From assembly GCA_934693235.1 (NCBI GenBank), contig CAKUUY010000001.1, forward strand, positions 62,001 to 126,000: 64,000 nt of DNA. Direction: 5' to 3'. The DNA is from an uncultured Candidatus Melainabacteria bacterium. GTDB lineage: Bacteria > Cyanobacteriota > Vampirovibrionia > Gastranaerophilales > Gastranaerophilaceae. This document shows positions 43,149 through 51,983 of the stretch, piece by piece (position 1 is the first letter of the stretch; each line of letters begins with the position of its first letter). A program made the translations under genes and the position numbers. Below the pieces are notes generated by a model, which worked only from the letters and a program-made list of their open reading frames with translations, made no database searches and had not been told where the DNA came from.

Positions 43149-43428
43149 TTTAGAAGATAAATATATTGATTTTATAAAAAAAACAATTTCAAGATATTTG
43201 AATAATTGTGAAATATTTTTGTACGGTTCTAGAGTAAAAGGAACAGCAAGGAAATATTCAGATGTTGATATTGCGATACTTTCTGATAGTTTAACAGAAA
43301 AGATTAAGTTAAAAATAATTTCAGAATTTGAAAATTCTACTTTTCCATATAACATAGATATAATCGACTTAAAAACAATTTCTAATGATTTTATGAAACA
43401 AATAAATAATTCTTTAATAAAATTATAG
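43141..43428 (+). CDS. mntA: MntA-type minimal nucleotidyltransferase antitoxin
   Basis: This 95-residue protein has the pol-beta nucleotidyltransferase motif LYGSRVKGTARKYSDVDIAI (GS-x10-DxD, about residues 28-47). The third catalytic Asp is probably in NIDIIDL. MntA proteins transfer AMP to the HepT Tyr and so silence the toxin. ATG 43141 lies inside the end of hepT, so the two are co-translated. Confidence 0.88.
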   Translation: MIDLEDKYIDFIKKTISRYLNNCEIFLYGSRVKGTARKYSDVDIAILSDSLTEKIKLKIISEFENSTFPYNIDIIDLKTISNDFMKQINNSLIKL

Positions 43429-43532
43429 TTAACATTTTGTAACAAATCTTTTAAATTATTAAAGTTTTAAATAAATACATCCGATATACCATAATGAAAG
43501 TTACTAAGGAAAAAAGAAAGGTAAACGTCATT

Positions 43533-45587
43533 ATGGGAATGGCAGCAGGACAAGCCAGATTATTATCTATAACATCCCGTATGTCTGATAATGAGCTTAG
43601 AGCTCAGCTTATCAACAACGATAAGATGCGTCTTGCAACCAAAAGTGCACAGGTTAGTGAGGCCTACACAACTGCACTTAATGAAGCACAATTGATGTTT
43701 ACTAATTACGATAAAGATAATAATAGCAGTTATAAAGAATTAACATTCAATTCTTTAACAGCATATAATCAATACAATAACCAATATGCTATTTCAAATT
43801 CAGCAGGTCAGTTATTGGTTTCAGAAACTGATGCTACAAACTTTCAAAAATCGGCCGATTTAAATGCTTTCTTGGCATGCTATGGTTTAGAAGAGACAAC
43901 TTCTTACTTTGATGAAACGCTAAAAAAATATCAAGGAGTTAGCTATTGGTCTTTAGATTCTTCTGGAAAACTTGTAAATATAAAATCATCTGACGGTGTT
44001 GTTTATAACACAGATAATATATATGCTGATTCAAACGGAGTTACACATACAATACAAATTGATTCTGGCTACACTGCCAAGGATTTAGAGGCGATGTATG
44101 GTGTTGGCGGAAAGAATTACAATACAGTAAAAGCTTCTACAGATTACTTTAATTATACTTCTGCTTTAACAAAATTTAATACTGCTCAAAGTACATACGA
44201 ATCTTATGTTGCAGCAACTGCGGACAATATTCTTCAAACTCTAAAAACACAAGATGGTAATAAAAACACTTTAAAAGATTTAAGCAATGAACTTAATTCT
44301 GCAACAGATATTAATAATGCAAAAAGTATTCTTAACAAAATATCAAGTATTATTGGTAATCCAGAAAGTACTTCAATAGGAGAGTCTAAGAACACTATTG
44401 TAGATTTTGTCGAAAGAGACGCATCAGGAAATTTGGCTAAAACGTCTAAAGACTATTATACTGAGCAAATAGATAGATTAAAAAGAGTTCAAAATGGTGA
44501 AGATAAAATAACATCAGGTTTAGTATATGATTCTTCTTCAAATACAGTTACCTTAAAAGATGATTCAGATGTTGTTTTTGTTTTGACTTATGACCCAAAT
44601 AGTAAAAGTTATACTAGCGGAGTAGTAAAAATTGCCAATGATGATTCTGAAAATCCAACATATACCGATAAAGCAATAACACTGGTCAACAATAACGGAA
44701 CATTTGGTTTTGAAACTGGTAATACTAAATATTCTGGAATTCCGATTCCTGATGATAAGGGGCAATTCGGCGACTATACAATCTTGGAAAAAACAGAACC
44801 TGATTTAGCTGGCTTAAAAACAGTTGGTCAAGAAATTATTTCTTCACTTATGTCTACTATGTACAAAATGGTTGACAAAACGTCAAATTACTTTACAAAA
44901 AGTATTGATTTTACGAAAGACCCAATAAAATTAGGCAACACAGACGTTGAAGAATTCAAAGCGTACAAAGAAGCAGCCCAAGCTTTGTATCAAATTATTT
45001 ATGGAAATACTACAAACTTCCCTAAAAATGTTAATGAATGGTCAGACATATCAGATTTTACAAAATTTGGCAACACTCCTCCTGACAACTTTAAAAAAGT
45101 TTATGAAATATTGATACTTGATGCAATCATGGATACGTATGGGGAACCTAATAAAGCTTGGATTGATACAAAAAACAAGAACGAAAATGGTAGCGCAAAA
45201 GCTCAGTGGTACACGAATTTATATAATAAAATGAAATCGTCTGGCTACAAAGCATTGCAAGATGGTTTGGCATCAAGTGCAGAATGGATTAAATTTGCAT
45301 TTGAAAGCGGCTTGGTTTGTCTTGAACAAGTTGATACAAACAACAATTGGAATTCTACAACTTATACGAATTGTAGTGATATCACAGAACAAACAAACAA
45401 TGCTGCTATTACAAAAGCAGAAGCAGAATACAATGCCGCAATGGCTAAAATCGAAAACAAAGATAAGAGATATGACCTTGAATTGAAAAACATCGATACT
45501 GAACATAATTCACTACAAACAGAATACGATTCAATAAAAACGGCAATCGACAAAAATATAGAAAGAACATTTAAAATATACTCATAG
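43533..45587 (+). CDS. Large repetitive-type protein with coiled-coil C-terminus, unknown function
   Basis: This 684-residue protein matches no family I know. The N-terminus is MGMAAGQARLLSITSRMSDN followed by a helical stretch. The middle is Asn/Ser/Thr/Tyr/Asp rich (e.g. YNQYNNQYAISNSAGQLLVS), like surface or secreted proteins, with few Cys. The last 55 residues form a charged coiled coil (KRYDLELKNIDTEHNSLQTE). No Sec signal is visible, so export would need another route, such as a type III/flagellar-like or WXG-like signal (inference). I start at ATG 43533, 11 bases after AAAGG. A strong terminator follows. Confidence 0.75.
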   Translation: MGMAAGQARLLSITSRMSDNELRAQLINNDKMRLATKSAQVSEAYTTALNEAQLMFTNYDKDNNSSYKELTFNSLTAYNQYNNQYAISNSAGQLLVSETDATNFQKSADLNAFLACYGLEETTSYFDETLKKYQGVSYWSLDSSGKLVNIKSSDGVVYNTDNIYADSNGVTHTIQIDSGYTAKDLEAMYGVGGKNYNTVKASTDYFNYTSALTKFNTAQSTYESYVAATADNILQTLKTQDGNKNTLKDLSNELNSATDINNAKSILNKISSIIGNPESTSIGESKNTIVDFVERDASGNLAKTSKDYYTEQIDRLKRVQNGEDKITSGLVYDSSSNTVTLKDDSDVVFVLTYDPNSKSYTSGVVKIANDDSENPTYTDKAITLVNNNGTFGFETGNTKYSGIPIPDDKGQFGDYTILEKTEPDLAGLKTVGQEIISSLMSTMYKMVDKTSNYFTKSIDFTKDPIKLGNTDVEEFKAYKEAAQALYQIIYGNTTNFPKNVNEWSDISDFTKFGNTPPDNFKKVYEILILDAIMDTYGEPNKAWIDTKNKNENGSAKAQWYTNLYNKMKSSGYKALQDGLASSAEWIKFAFESGLVCLEQVDTNNNWNSTTYTNCSDITEQTNNAAITKAEAEYNAAMAKIENKDKRYDLELKNIDTEHNSLQTEYDSIKTAIDKNIERTFKIYS

Positions 45588-45636
45588 AAAGTAATACACT
45601 ACATTTTATATTTATTTTTCCCCTACACACTTTTAT

Positions 45637-45660
45637 GGCAGAACTTGGTTCTGCCTTTTT
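45637..45660 (+). terminator. Rho-independent terminator
   Basis: GGCAGAAC (45637-45644), loop TTG, GTTCTGCC (45648-45655), then TTTTT. Confidence 0.92.
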
Positions 45661-45764
45661 ATTTTAAACTTTATATTGATATAAAGATTATGTAAGGAAA
45701 TCAATGTTTAACTATTTTTTAGTTTATAATCATAATATAGATAAGACAAATGGAGATAATTATA

Positions 45765-46049
45765 ATGGAAACAGTTAATGAAATTCTTTCAAAGTTAGAA
45801 AATGCAGACAATGTTACAAAGAACAAATTGGAAAATGAATTAGTAAATATTGGAACTTCTGTGGTACCTCAACTTGTTGATGAATTGCAAGTTGTTAGAG
45901 GTATAAAAAGAGGTGTCGTTGCAATGACTTTAATCAGATTAGGCAACGCTTCCGTAAAATATCTAAAGGAAGCTGCAAAAGATAACAAGGATTTTGAATG
46001 GGTTGCTGAATACCTTATTAGAGAAATCGAATGTTCAGTAGCTGCATAA
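45765..46049 (+). CDS. Small HEAT-repeat-like protein
   Basis: This 94-residue helical protein has two or three HEAT-like helical pairs (VNEILSKLENADNVTKNKLE, VPQLVDELQVVRGIKRGVVA, NASVKYLKEAAKDNKDFEWV). Such repeats bind proteins. ATG 45765 follows GGAGA at a good distance; the in-frame ATG at 45750 is too close to any SD. A TATAAT occurs at 45725-45730. Function unknown. Confidence 0.75.
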   Translation: METVNEILSKLENADNVTKNKLENELVNIGTSVVPQLVDELQVVRGIKRGVVAMTLIRLGNASVKYLKEAAKDNKDFEWVAEYLIREIECSVAA

Positions 46050-46117
46050 ACTTAAAATAATAAATTGATAAGAAGGCGTGTTGGAATATACATGCCTTTT
46101 TTATTACAAAAATTTAT

Positions 46118-46125
46118 GCTATAAT
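46118..46125 (+). promoter_or_regulatory. Extended -10 of a leaderless promoter
   Basis: TGCTATAAT (TATAAT at 46120-46125) is followed by CGGGTC and then ATG 46132. Spacing is 6 bases and no SD is present. Confidence 0.65.
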
Positions 46126-46131
46126 CGGGTC

Positions 46132-47643
46132 ATGGGGAAGAAAGCTTTATTATTTTATATTACGTTATTTTTATTAATTCTTGCATTTTCCACAACTGCA
46201 ACTCATTTTGATTATGATTTATGGGCAAGATTGATTGCAGGCATGGGTGTTGTTGAAGGGGGGCACGTTTTAACATCGGACTTCTTGTCTTACACTCCTG
46301 TTCACACTTGGTGGGATCACGAATGGGGTGCAGGTGTTATATTTTATGCTGTGCTAAAATTATTTGGACCATATAGCTTGATTATTCTTCAAGCATTAAT
46401 GCTTTTTGGAATATTTTTCACTGCTTCAAGAATTATTAAAAATAGAACGAATATTTCTCCATACAATATTTTATTCTATTTCTTCGCTTTAATGGCTGTC
46501 ATGGATAACTTGAATAACCCAATAAGATGCCATATGTTCAGCTTTTTATTTTTTACAATATTTATTTATTTACTTGAAAAAGTTCGAAAAGGAAACCACA
46601 AACTTCTTTTTATAATTCCACCGATGATAATTCTTTGGAATAATATTCATGGCGGTGTTATTGCCGGTTTGGGGTTACTTGCAATGTACACATTAGGAGA
46701 ATTCTTAAATAAAAAGCCTTATGCAAATTACTTGATAACTCTTGCTGTTTCAACCCCATTGCTATTAATAAATCCTTGGGGATATTCTTACGTAAAATTT
46801 TTACTTATGGCAAATACAATGAAAAGACCTTATATCATTGAATGGTGGGGATTATTTTCAAAATTCTACTTGTTAAAACAACTAAAATTCAAACTTTTTA
46901 TGCTTATAACAATATTTGCAGAAAGTTTTTTTACTTTAAAACAAATAAGAAAAAATACTCTAAAAGAATGGTACGAGAAAGCTGACAAAGTAAAATATAT
47001 TCTAATTTTATCAACACTTTATCTTGCGATAAGTCATGTTAAATTATTACCGTTTTTTGCAATTTCAGCACTCTGCTTTATGTATGAAGATATCTACAAA
47101 CTTTTAGAAAATTATGAATTACCGCACTGGAAGGACAGAATTATTTATATTTTACTGCTATTTCTTTCTATTTTTACGCTCACTGCAAAGAATTTTTCTG
47201 TTCCAGTCGGGCTAAATAATTATCCTATAAAAGAAGTTGAATTTATTAAAACAAACCATATAAAAGGGAATATTTTAAGCAATTTCGGCTACGGCAGCTA
47301 TATATCATACAAACTTTATCCGCAGAATAAAATATTTATGGATGGTCGCTACGAAGAAGTCTACTATGACTATATGGTGCCGTTGCTAAAAGAATTTTTC
47401 CTTGCTTATCCGCATTGGAAACAACTACTGGATAATTTTCCTCCGGATGTCATGATTATTGAAAAATCTTACCCGATTTACAATGTTTTAAAACAAAAAA
47501 ATGAGTGGAGTGTTGTATATGAGGGAAGAAACTTTGGAGTATTTTTACCTACAAATATAGCCAAAAATAAAAAGTTTATACAACCGACTAACGACATTAA
47601 TTATTACAAAAATACTCTATTTACTACAGGAATAAAATTTTAA
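46132..47643 (+). CDS. Multi-pass membrane protein, putative GT-C glycosyltransferase
   Basis: The product has 503 residues and about ten membrane helices. After the first helix comes an acidic loop with THFDYDLWARL and WWDHEWGAGVIFYA, where Asp/Glu-His motifs in the first extracytoplasmic loop recall GT-C enzymes. The C-terminal domain has NFGYGSYISYKLYPQNKIFM, then DGRYEEVYYDYM, a pattern I associate with ArnT/PMT-like proteins of unknown substrate. ATG 46132 sits 6 bases after TATAAT; an upstream ATG at 46078 precedes the promoter and is rejected. Confidence 0.75.
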   Translation: MGKKALLFYITLFLLILAFSTTATHFDYDLWARLIAGMGVVEGGHVLTSDFLSYTPVHTWWDHEWGAGVIFYAVLKLFGPYSLIILQALMLFGIFFTASRIIKNRTNISPYNILFYFFALMAVMDNLNNPIRCHMFSFLFFTIFIYLLEKVRKGNHKLLFIIPPMIILWNNIHGGVIAGLGLLAMYTLGEFLNKKPYANYLITLAVSTPLLLINPWGYSYVKFLLMANTMKRPYIIEWWGLFSKFYLLKQLKFKLFMLITIFAESFFTLKQIRKNTLKEWYEKADKVKYILILSTLYLAISHVKLLPFFAISALCFMYEDIYKLLENYELPHWKDRIIYILLLFLSIFTLTAKNFSVPVGLNNYPIKEVEFIKTNHIKGNILSNFGYGSYISYKLYPQNKIFMDGRYEEVYYDYMVPLLKEFFLAYPHWKQLLDNFPPDVMIIEKSYPIYNVLKQKNEWSVVYEGRNFGVFLPTNIAKNKKFIQPTNDINYYKNTLFTTGIKF

Positions 47644-47649
47644 ATATCG

Positions 47650-47655
47650 TATAAT
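47650..47655 (+). promoter_or_regulatory. -10 box of a leaderless promoter
   Basis: TATAAT at 47650-47655 is followed by TGATTT and ATG 47662; no SD. Confidence 0.6.
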
Positions 47656-47661
47656 TGATTT

Positions 47662-48864
47662 ATGGAAAATAGTTTTAAATACACATGTTTATTTGGCGGT
47701 GGCGCAATTAGAGGAGTTTCTTACATAGGAGCTATAAAAGCTATGGAAGAACTGGGAATAACGCCTAATAGGCTTGCCGGCTCATCTGTAGGGTCAATTA
47801 TTGCAGCATTACTTGCTGTCGGCTATAACGCACAAGAGCTTAAGGATATTTTTATTAAAGTAAATTTTGAGCTTTTTAAAGACATTTCAATCGGATTAGG
47901 TCCTTTATTTGCAATAAGTAAAGGGGAAGTTTTTTTAGAATGGGTCAGAGAGCTCATTGAAAAGAAATACTATGGAGAAAATTATAAAAAAGGCTTAAAT
48001 CCAGCTGTAACATTTAGAGATATCGAAAAAAATCTTGTCGTCATAACAACAAATCTTTCAAATTTTGAATGCAAAGAGTTTTCTAAAATTGACACTCCAG
48101 ATTATGAAATAGCTTCTGCTGTAAGAATTTCTTGTTGTATGCCGGGGCTTATGAAACCAATTGAATATAACAAAACCTTGCTTGTTGACGGCGATTTACA
48201 AAAAAGTTGGCCAATGTGGAAACTTTCCAAACATCTTTTAAATGATTATGAAAGGATTTTAGAATTCCGTCTTGAGGGAAATTATGACACAAATGATATA
48301 TCCGGAATAAATTACGCAAATGCTGTTTACAGTTGCATGACTGCGATGTCAACATCATTTATCACGAATATATATGGGGGCAAAGATAAGTTCGATTATA
48401 TTGTTCTAAATACAGGTGACATTGTTGTTGTTGACTTTAATATTAGTGAAGCTAAGCGTAACGATTTGATTGATTCCGGTTATAATCAGACCATGACATA
48501 CTTTAAGGAATTTTTACCACAGAAAAAAACAAAAATCTTAAACAATTATTCTGCAATCATAAACCATGTTAACAAAATACAAAAATATATAACTTCAATT
48601 AATATTCAAAAAGCTAAAAACCAACTTGGTGATTTGTTTATGGAGCTTCCGGAACTTTCAAAAATCATTGATTTGACAGATTATAATGAAATAATAAATT
48701 TTAAAAATTTATTTTTGAAAAATCTTAAATATCCTGCATTATTTGGAAAAATTGTTCTAAATAATTCTAAACTAGTGGAGGCAGAATTGAAAAAACTTAG
48801 TGAAAAACTGACTGAAAAACAAACAGAATTAAGTAATTATCTAGATGAATTTAATAGTAAATAA
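47662..48864 (+). CDS. Patatin-like phospholipase
   Basis: This 400-residue lipid acyl hydrolase has the oxyanion loop FGGGAIRGVSYIGAI (residues 11-25). The nucleophile Ser is in AGSSVGSIIAALLAVGY (G-x-S-x-G, Ser about 42), and the catalytic Asp is probably in LLVDGDLQKSWP (DG-D where DG-G is usual). The C-terminal 130 residues are helical, ending in a coiled coil. No signal peptide, so it is cytosolic or exported by another route. Leaderless-type start. Confidence 0.9.
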   Translation: MENSFKYTCLFGGGAIRGVSYIGAIKAMEELGITPNRLAGSSVGSIIAALLAVGYNAQELKDIFIKVNFELFKDISIGLGPLFAISKGEVFLEWVRELIEKKYYGENYKKGLNPAVTFRDIEKNLVVITTNLSNFECKEFSKIDTPDYEIASAVRISCCMPGLMKPIEYNKTLLVDGDLQKSWPMWKLSKHLLNDYERILEFRLEGNYDTNDISGINYANAVYSCMTAMSTSFITNIYGGKDKFDYIVLNTGDIVVVDFNISEAKRNDLIDSGYNQTMTYFKEFLPQKKTKILNNYSAIINHVNKIQKYITSINIQKAKNQLGDLFMELPELSKIIDLTDYNEIINFKNLFLKNLKYPALFGKIVLNNSKLVEAELKKLSEKLTEKQTELSNYLDEFNSK

Positions 48865-48869
48865 ATTTC

Positions 48870-48898
48870 TTGACATTAAAAAGGTTTTAGGTTAAGAT
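48870..48898 (+). promoter_or_regulatory. Promoter upstream of tRNA-Leu
   Basis: A consensus TTGACA (48870-48875), 17 bases of spacer and TAAGAT (48893-48898). It points toward the tRNA-Leu region, with a long leader of about 160 bases. Confidence 0.7.
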
Positions 48899-48942
48899 AA
48901 ATATGCTGAAGTGACTGATTTTCGGGAGTTTTAGTAAAACAG

Positions 48943-49078
48943 ATTGAAAATTAAATATGCCCTGGTGGCAAGGACTCCGGTTTTTCGATTGCTTATCGAA
49001 AAAATTGGAGGAAAGAGTAGACGCCGTCTACCGAGTTCGCTGGGGAAATAAATTGAAAATTAAATATGCCCTGGTGGC
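48943..49078 (+). repeat. 27-bp direct repeat: partial copy of the tRNA-Leu 5' end
   Basis: The same 27 bases (ATTGAAAATTAAATATGCCC then TGGTGGC) occur at 48943-48969 and 49052-49078, 109 bases apart. The second copy runs into tRNA-Leu; the first carries only its first 11 bases. Between them lie a TTTTTCGAT/ATCGAAAAA stem (about 48982-49005) and GTAGAC-GCC-GTCTAC (about 49018-49032). Confidence 0.9.
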
Positions 49079-49153
49079 GGAATCGGTAGACGCGTCGGAC
49101 TTAAAATCCGGTTGGAGTTAAATCCAGTGCCAGTTCAAGTCTGGCCCAGGGCA
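49068..49153 (+). tRNA. tRNA-Leu (anticodon UAA)
   Basis: This 86-nt class II tRNA has the acceptor stem GCCCTGG paired with CCAGGGC and discriminator A. The D arm has GGCGGAATCGGTAGAC. The anticodon arm TCGGA-CTTAAAA-TCCGG gives anticodon UAA. A long variable arm and the T loop GTTCAAGTC follow. The 3' CCA is not encoded and must be added enzymatically, which fits the cca-type gene in this window. Confidence 0.96.
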
Positions 49154-49159
49154 AGTATA

Positions 49160-49183
49160 AAGAACTCGGAAGAGTTCTTTTTT
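49160..49183 (+). terminator. Terminator of the tRNA-Leu transcript
   Basis: AAGAACTC (49160-49167), GGAA loop, GAGTTCTT (49172-49179), then a T-run. Confidence 0.88.
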
Positions 49184-49528
49184 AATTGGGGTTTATTAGT
49201 CCAATTTGAATTTACTTGATTATATAAACTTTCCCAATTCTAGGCTAATAGAGGCTAATTTTTTAGAATGAGATTTGAGTTTCAAAGTACACCAAAAGGG
49301 ACTTTTCGGGTGCTCAAAAGTCCACAAAATTTTCTAAATTTTTAGTTAAATTTACCTCTATCCTTGAATACATTTACTTTTCAGCCATTGAACAAAATGA
49401 GTACCAAAAGCCCAATTTGAAATTTCTTGTATTTTGAGATGTGTCGAATTATCTCTGAGATTGGGATTTAGACTTGATTTTTACCATAACAAGAGTGATG
49501 AATGACTATGTAAAAAAGGAATAAAAAC
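49184..49528. other. Left flank of the transposition module (no gene)
   Basis: These 345 bases contain no gene. They hold repeated short motifs that could be transposase-binding sites: AGGCTAAT twice (near 49241 and 49251), CAAAAG twice around 49297-49320, and ACCAAAAGCCC near 49400. The reverse complement of the right flank (52595-52748) also contains CTCAAAAG and AAGCCCAA. I could not fix the exact ends or a target-site duplication by eye. Confidence 0.4.
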
Positions 49529-51232
49529 ATGGTCGAATTCACTCCAGAAAAATCAAAGAAAATAGTCTTAGCTAGGCTAGATTTGCTTAATCAATGGAAA
49601 GAATTTCGCAGAAAATCTGATAACAAACTTCAAGCTGATTATGATTTTGTAAATTTGCATAATACTTCGAATTCACACCTTTTTGAGATATTAGGCAAAA
49701 TTAGTAGAGGTACACTTCACCGTTGGAAAAATATTCTCAATGGAATCGAAGATTACACTAAACTTATTCCACAATATAGATATGCAAAAATAGATGAATA
49801 TAGAACTTGTTTAACAGATGAAGAAATAAAAATATTTATGGGTTTGTTACTCCACCCTAATAGGATTTGTATAGATAAAGCCATAGCTCTTACAAAATAC
49901 AAACTTCAACAACAAGGGCAAAGTTACATTCCTGCAGATATTACTTTTAGAAAATATGCAAATTGGTTCAAGAAAAACAATTATGATAAGTGGATTCTTG
50001 CACGTGATGGAGAAAAAGCTCTGTCGGATAAAGTTGAACCATATATTAAACGTGATGCAAGTTTGCTAGAAGTTGGAGATATCCTTGTAGCAGATGGACA
50101 CGTTTTGAATTTTAATGTAATTAATCCATTCACAGGGAAACCTACAAGGGCAACTTTAGTAGGATTTTTAGATTGGAAATCCACAGCACTTGTAGGGTAT
50201 GAAATTATGCTAGAGGAAAACACTCAATGTATTGCAAGTGCATTAAGAAATGCAATTATTAATCTAGATATGATTCCTAAAATAGTTTACCAAGATAACG
50301 GTAGAGCATTCAGAGCTAAATACTTTACTGATGATAAAGGCTTTACAGAGTTAGGATTTAATGGACTATATTCAAAACTTGGTATAGAAACAGTATTTGC
50401 AAGACCATATAATGCAAGAGCAAAAGTTATTGAAAGATTTTTCAAAGAATTTCAAGAAGGTTTTGAAAAATTATTACCAAGTTATATTGGAAATAATATT
50501 CAAAATAAACCCGCCTATATGATGCGAAATGAAAAGTTGCACAAACAATTACATAATGACTACATTCCTACTCTAGATGAAACAATAAAAATGATTGATA
50601 TGTGGTTGAATTTTAAAAATTCTCAACCTTGTCCGAATGCACCAGATAAAACAATAGCAGAAGTTTTAGAAGAAAGAAAACGACAAAATATAGATATAAA
50701 CCAGCTTGATGATTTAATGCTTGCAACTGAAGTTAAAACAATACAGAGAAATGGTATAAGATTTTTAAATTGTGATTATTTTGATGAACGTCTTTATGGG
50801 TTTAAAAATAAAGTTTTAATTAAATACAACCTTTTTGATTTAACAAGTATCAAAGTTTATACAACAAAAGGTGAATACTTATGTACGGCAGGACGTGTAA
50901 CTGAAACTCACCCAATGGCAAAATTGTTGGGAACGGTTACTGACTTTGAAGATTACAAGCAGAAAATTGTTAAACAAAGAAAGTTGCATAAGAAAACCAT
51001 AAATGCTGTAAAGACATATTTATCCAATGATGAAGTTAAGTATTTAGAAACAAAAATGCTTGAAGAAAATTCAAACCCTGTTCAAACAGAATTTAAAATA
51101 CGTTCAAAAGGTGTTCAAAAAATATTTAAGAATAATTCAGAAAAATTTGAATACTTAATCAAGAATAATCCACAGGATAAATGGCTAGAAGAATTTAAAC
51201 AAAGTAAGGAGTATAAATTATTGTATGAATAG
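49529..51232 (+). CDS. TnsB/MuA-like DDE transposase
   Basis: This 567-residue retroviral-integrase-fold transposase has a helical N-terminal DNA-binding part (about 1-150). The catalytic core has LVADGHVLNFNV (Asp about 189), IVYQDNGRAFR (Asp about 256) and ARAKVIERFFKEF (Glu about 302). A Mu-type C-terminal beta domain (about 380-470) has LTSIKVYTTKGEYLCTAG. Such enzymes cut and join the ends of Mu, Tn7 or Tn5053-type elements and need an ATPase partner, which is the next gene. It lies 375 bases downstream of tRNA-Leu. The ATG follows AAAAGGAAT. Confidence 0.9.
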   Translation: MVEFTPEKSKKIVLARLDLLNQWKEFRRKSDNKLQADYDFVNLHNTSNSHLFEILGKISRGTLHRWKNILNGIEDYTKLIPQYRYAKIDEYRTCLTDEEIKIFMGLLLHPNRICIDKAIALTKYKLQQQGQSYIPADITFRKYANWFKKNNYDKWILARDGEKALSDKVEPYIKRDASLLEVGDILVADGHVLNFNVINPFTGKPTRATLVGFLDWKSTALVGYEIMLEENTQCIASALRNAIINLDMIPKIVYQDNGRAFRAKYFTDDKGFTELGFNGLYSKLGIETVFARPYNARAKVIERFFKEFQEGFEKLLPSYIGNNIQNKPAYMMRNEKLHKQLHNDYIPTLDETIKMIDMWLNFKNSQPCPNAPDKTIAEVLEERKRQNIDINQLDDLMLATEVKTIQRNGIRFLNCDYFDERLYGFKNKVLIKYNLFDLTSIKVYTTKGEYLCTAGRVTETHPMAKLLGTVTDFEDYKQKIVKQRKLHKKTINAVKTYLSNDEVKYLETKMLEENSNPVQTEFKIRSKGVQKIFKNNSEKFEYLIKNNPQDKWLEEFKQSKEYKLLYE

Positions 51233-51302
51233 CGGCTTGCGAGCAGAGGGCTTAAGCATGAGCGTGCCTGTTTAATGCGAGCAAGCCAAGAAAGGATAAC
51301 AC
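51233..51302 (+). other. GC-rich structured gap between transposase and ATPase genes
   Basis: The gap is markedly GC-rich. GGCTTGC near 51234 can pair with GCAAGCC near 51283, enclosing further short GC palindromes. AGAAAGGA then provides the SD of the ATPase gene. A structured spacer or translational control element is possible. Confidence 0.45.
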
Positions 51303-51983
51303 ATGAATAGAACCTTTGTAAAAACGCAGAATGTGAAAAACTTTATAGGTCTTGTTGAAAACTTGATTAACAAACCAAAGAATATTCCTAAAATGGGGCT
51401 CATCTATGGCGAACCAGGGCTTGGTAAATCCCAAACAGCATTATGGTTGGCTTGCAAATATGATGCGATATATTTAAGAGCAACAAATTTAATGACAGGT
51501 AGATGGCTCCTGGAAGAGTTAGTCAAAGAATTAAATGAAATCCCAAGGTATTTAACATCGGATAATTTCAATTTAATTGTCCAAAAATTAAAACAAAAAC
51601 CTAAATTAATCATTGTTGATGAAATAGATTATTTGATGAACAACTTGAAAATGATAGAAATTTTGAGAGATATTCACGATGAAACGGATTGTCCAATAAT
51701 CCTTGTTGGTATGGGGTTAGCTCATAAAAAACTAGAACGATACAAGCATCTTTTTGATAGGTTTTCTGAAATAGTTAAATTTGAAATTTTTAGCGTCAAT
51801 GACTTAAAACAAATATTTGAACAACTCTCAGAAATTACTGTAAATATTGATGCTATCGAATATATACACAAAAAATATAATCGTTTTCGACAAATAGTGC
51901 AATTAATTAACCAACTTGAAATTGTCACAAAAGAGAATAATTTTGAAGAAATAACTCTTGATATAATTAAGGAGATTTTATGA
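51303..51983 (+). CDS. TnsC/MuB-like AAA+ transposition ATPase
   Basis: This 226-residue AAA+ protein has the Walker A YGEPGLGKSQTAL (about residues 35-47), the Walker B LIIVDEIDYL (about 102-111), the sensor region PIILVGMG and an Arg-finger candidate KHLFDRFSEIVKFE. It is close in size to compact TnsC/TniB proteins that form filaments on target DNA and recruit the transposase. Position after the TnsB-like gene supports this. Loss of ATP hydrolysis control would affect target choice; no TniQ/TnsD-type target selector with zinc fingers is seen nearby. Confidence 0.88.
   Translation: MNRTFVKTQNVKNFIGLVENLINKPKNIPKMGLIYGEPGLGKSQTALWLACKYDAIYLRATNLMTGRWLLEELVKELNEIPRYLTSDNFNLIVQKLKQKPKLIIVDEIDYLMNNLKMIEILRDIHDETDCPIILVGMGLAHKKLERYKHLFDRFSEIVKFEIFSVNDLKQIFEQLSEITVNIDAIEYIHKKYNRFRQIVQLINQLEIVTKENNFEEITLDIIKEIL

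Noticed and set aside
46078..46131. Upstream start for the putative GT-C protein at 46078
   Set aside because: The extended -10 at 46118-46125 lies downstream of it, so transcripts from that promoter could not include it.
48959..49046. A second, degenerate tRNA-Leu in the first repeat copy
   Set aside because: Only the first 11 bases match; no acceptor 3' strand or T arm pairs, so it is a fragment.
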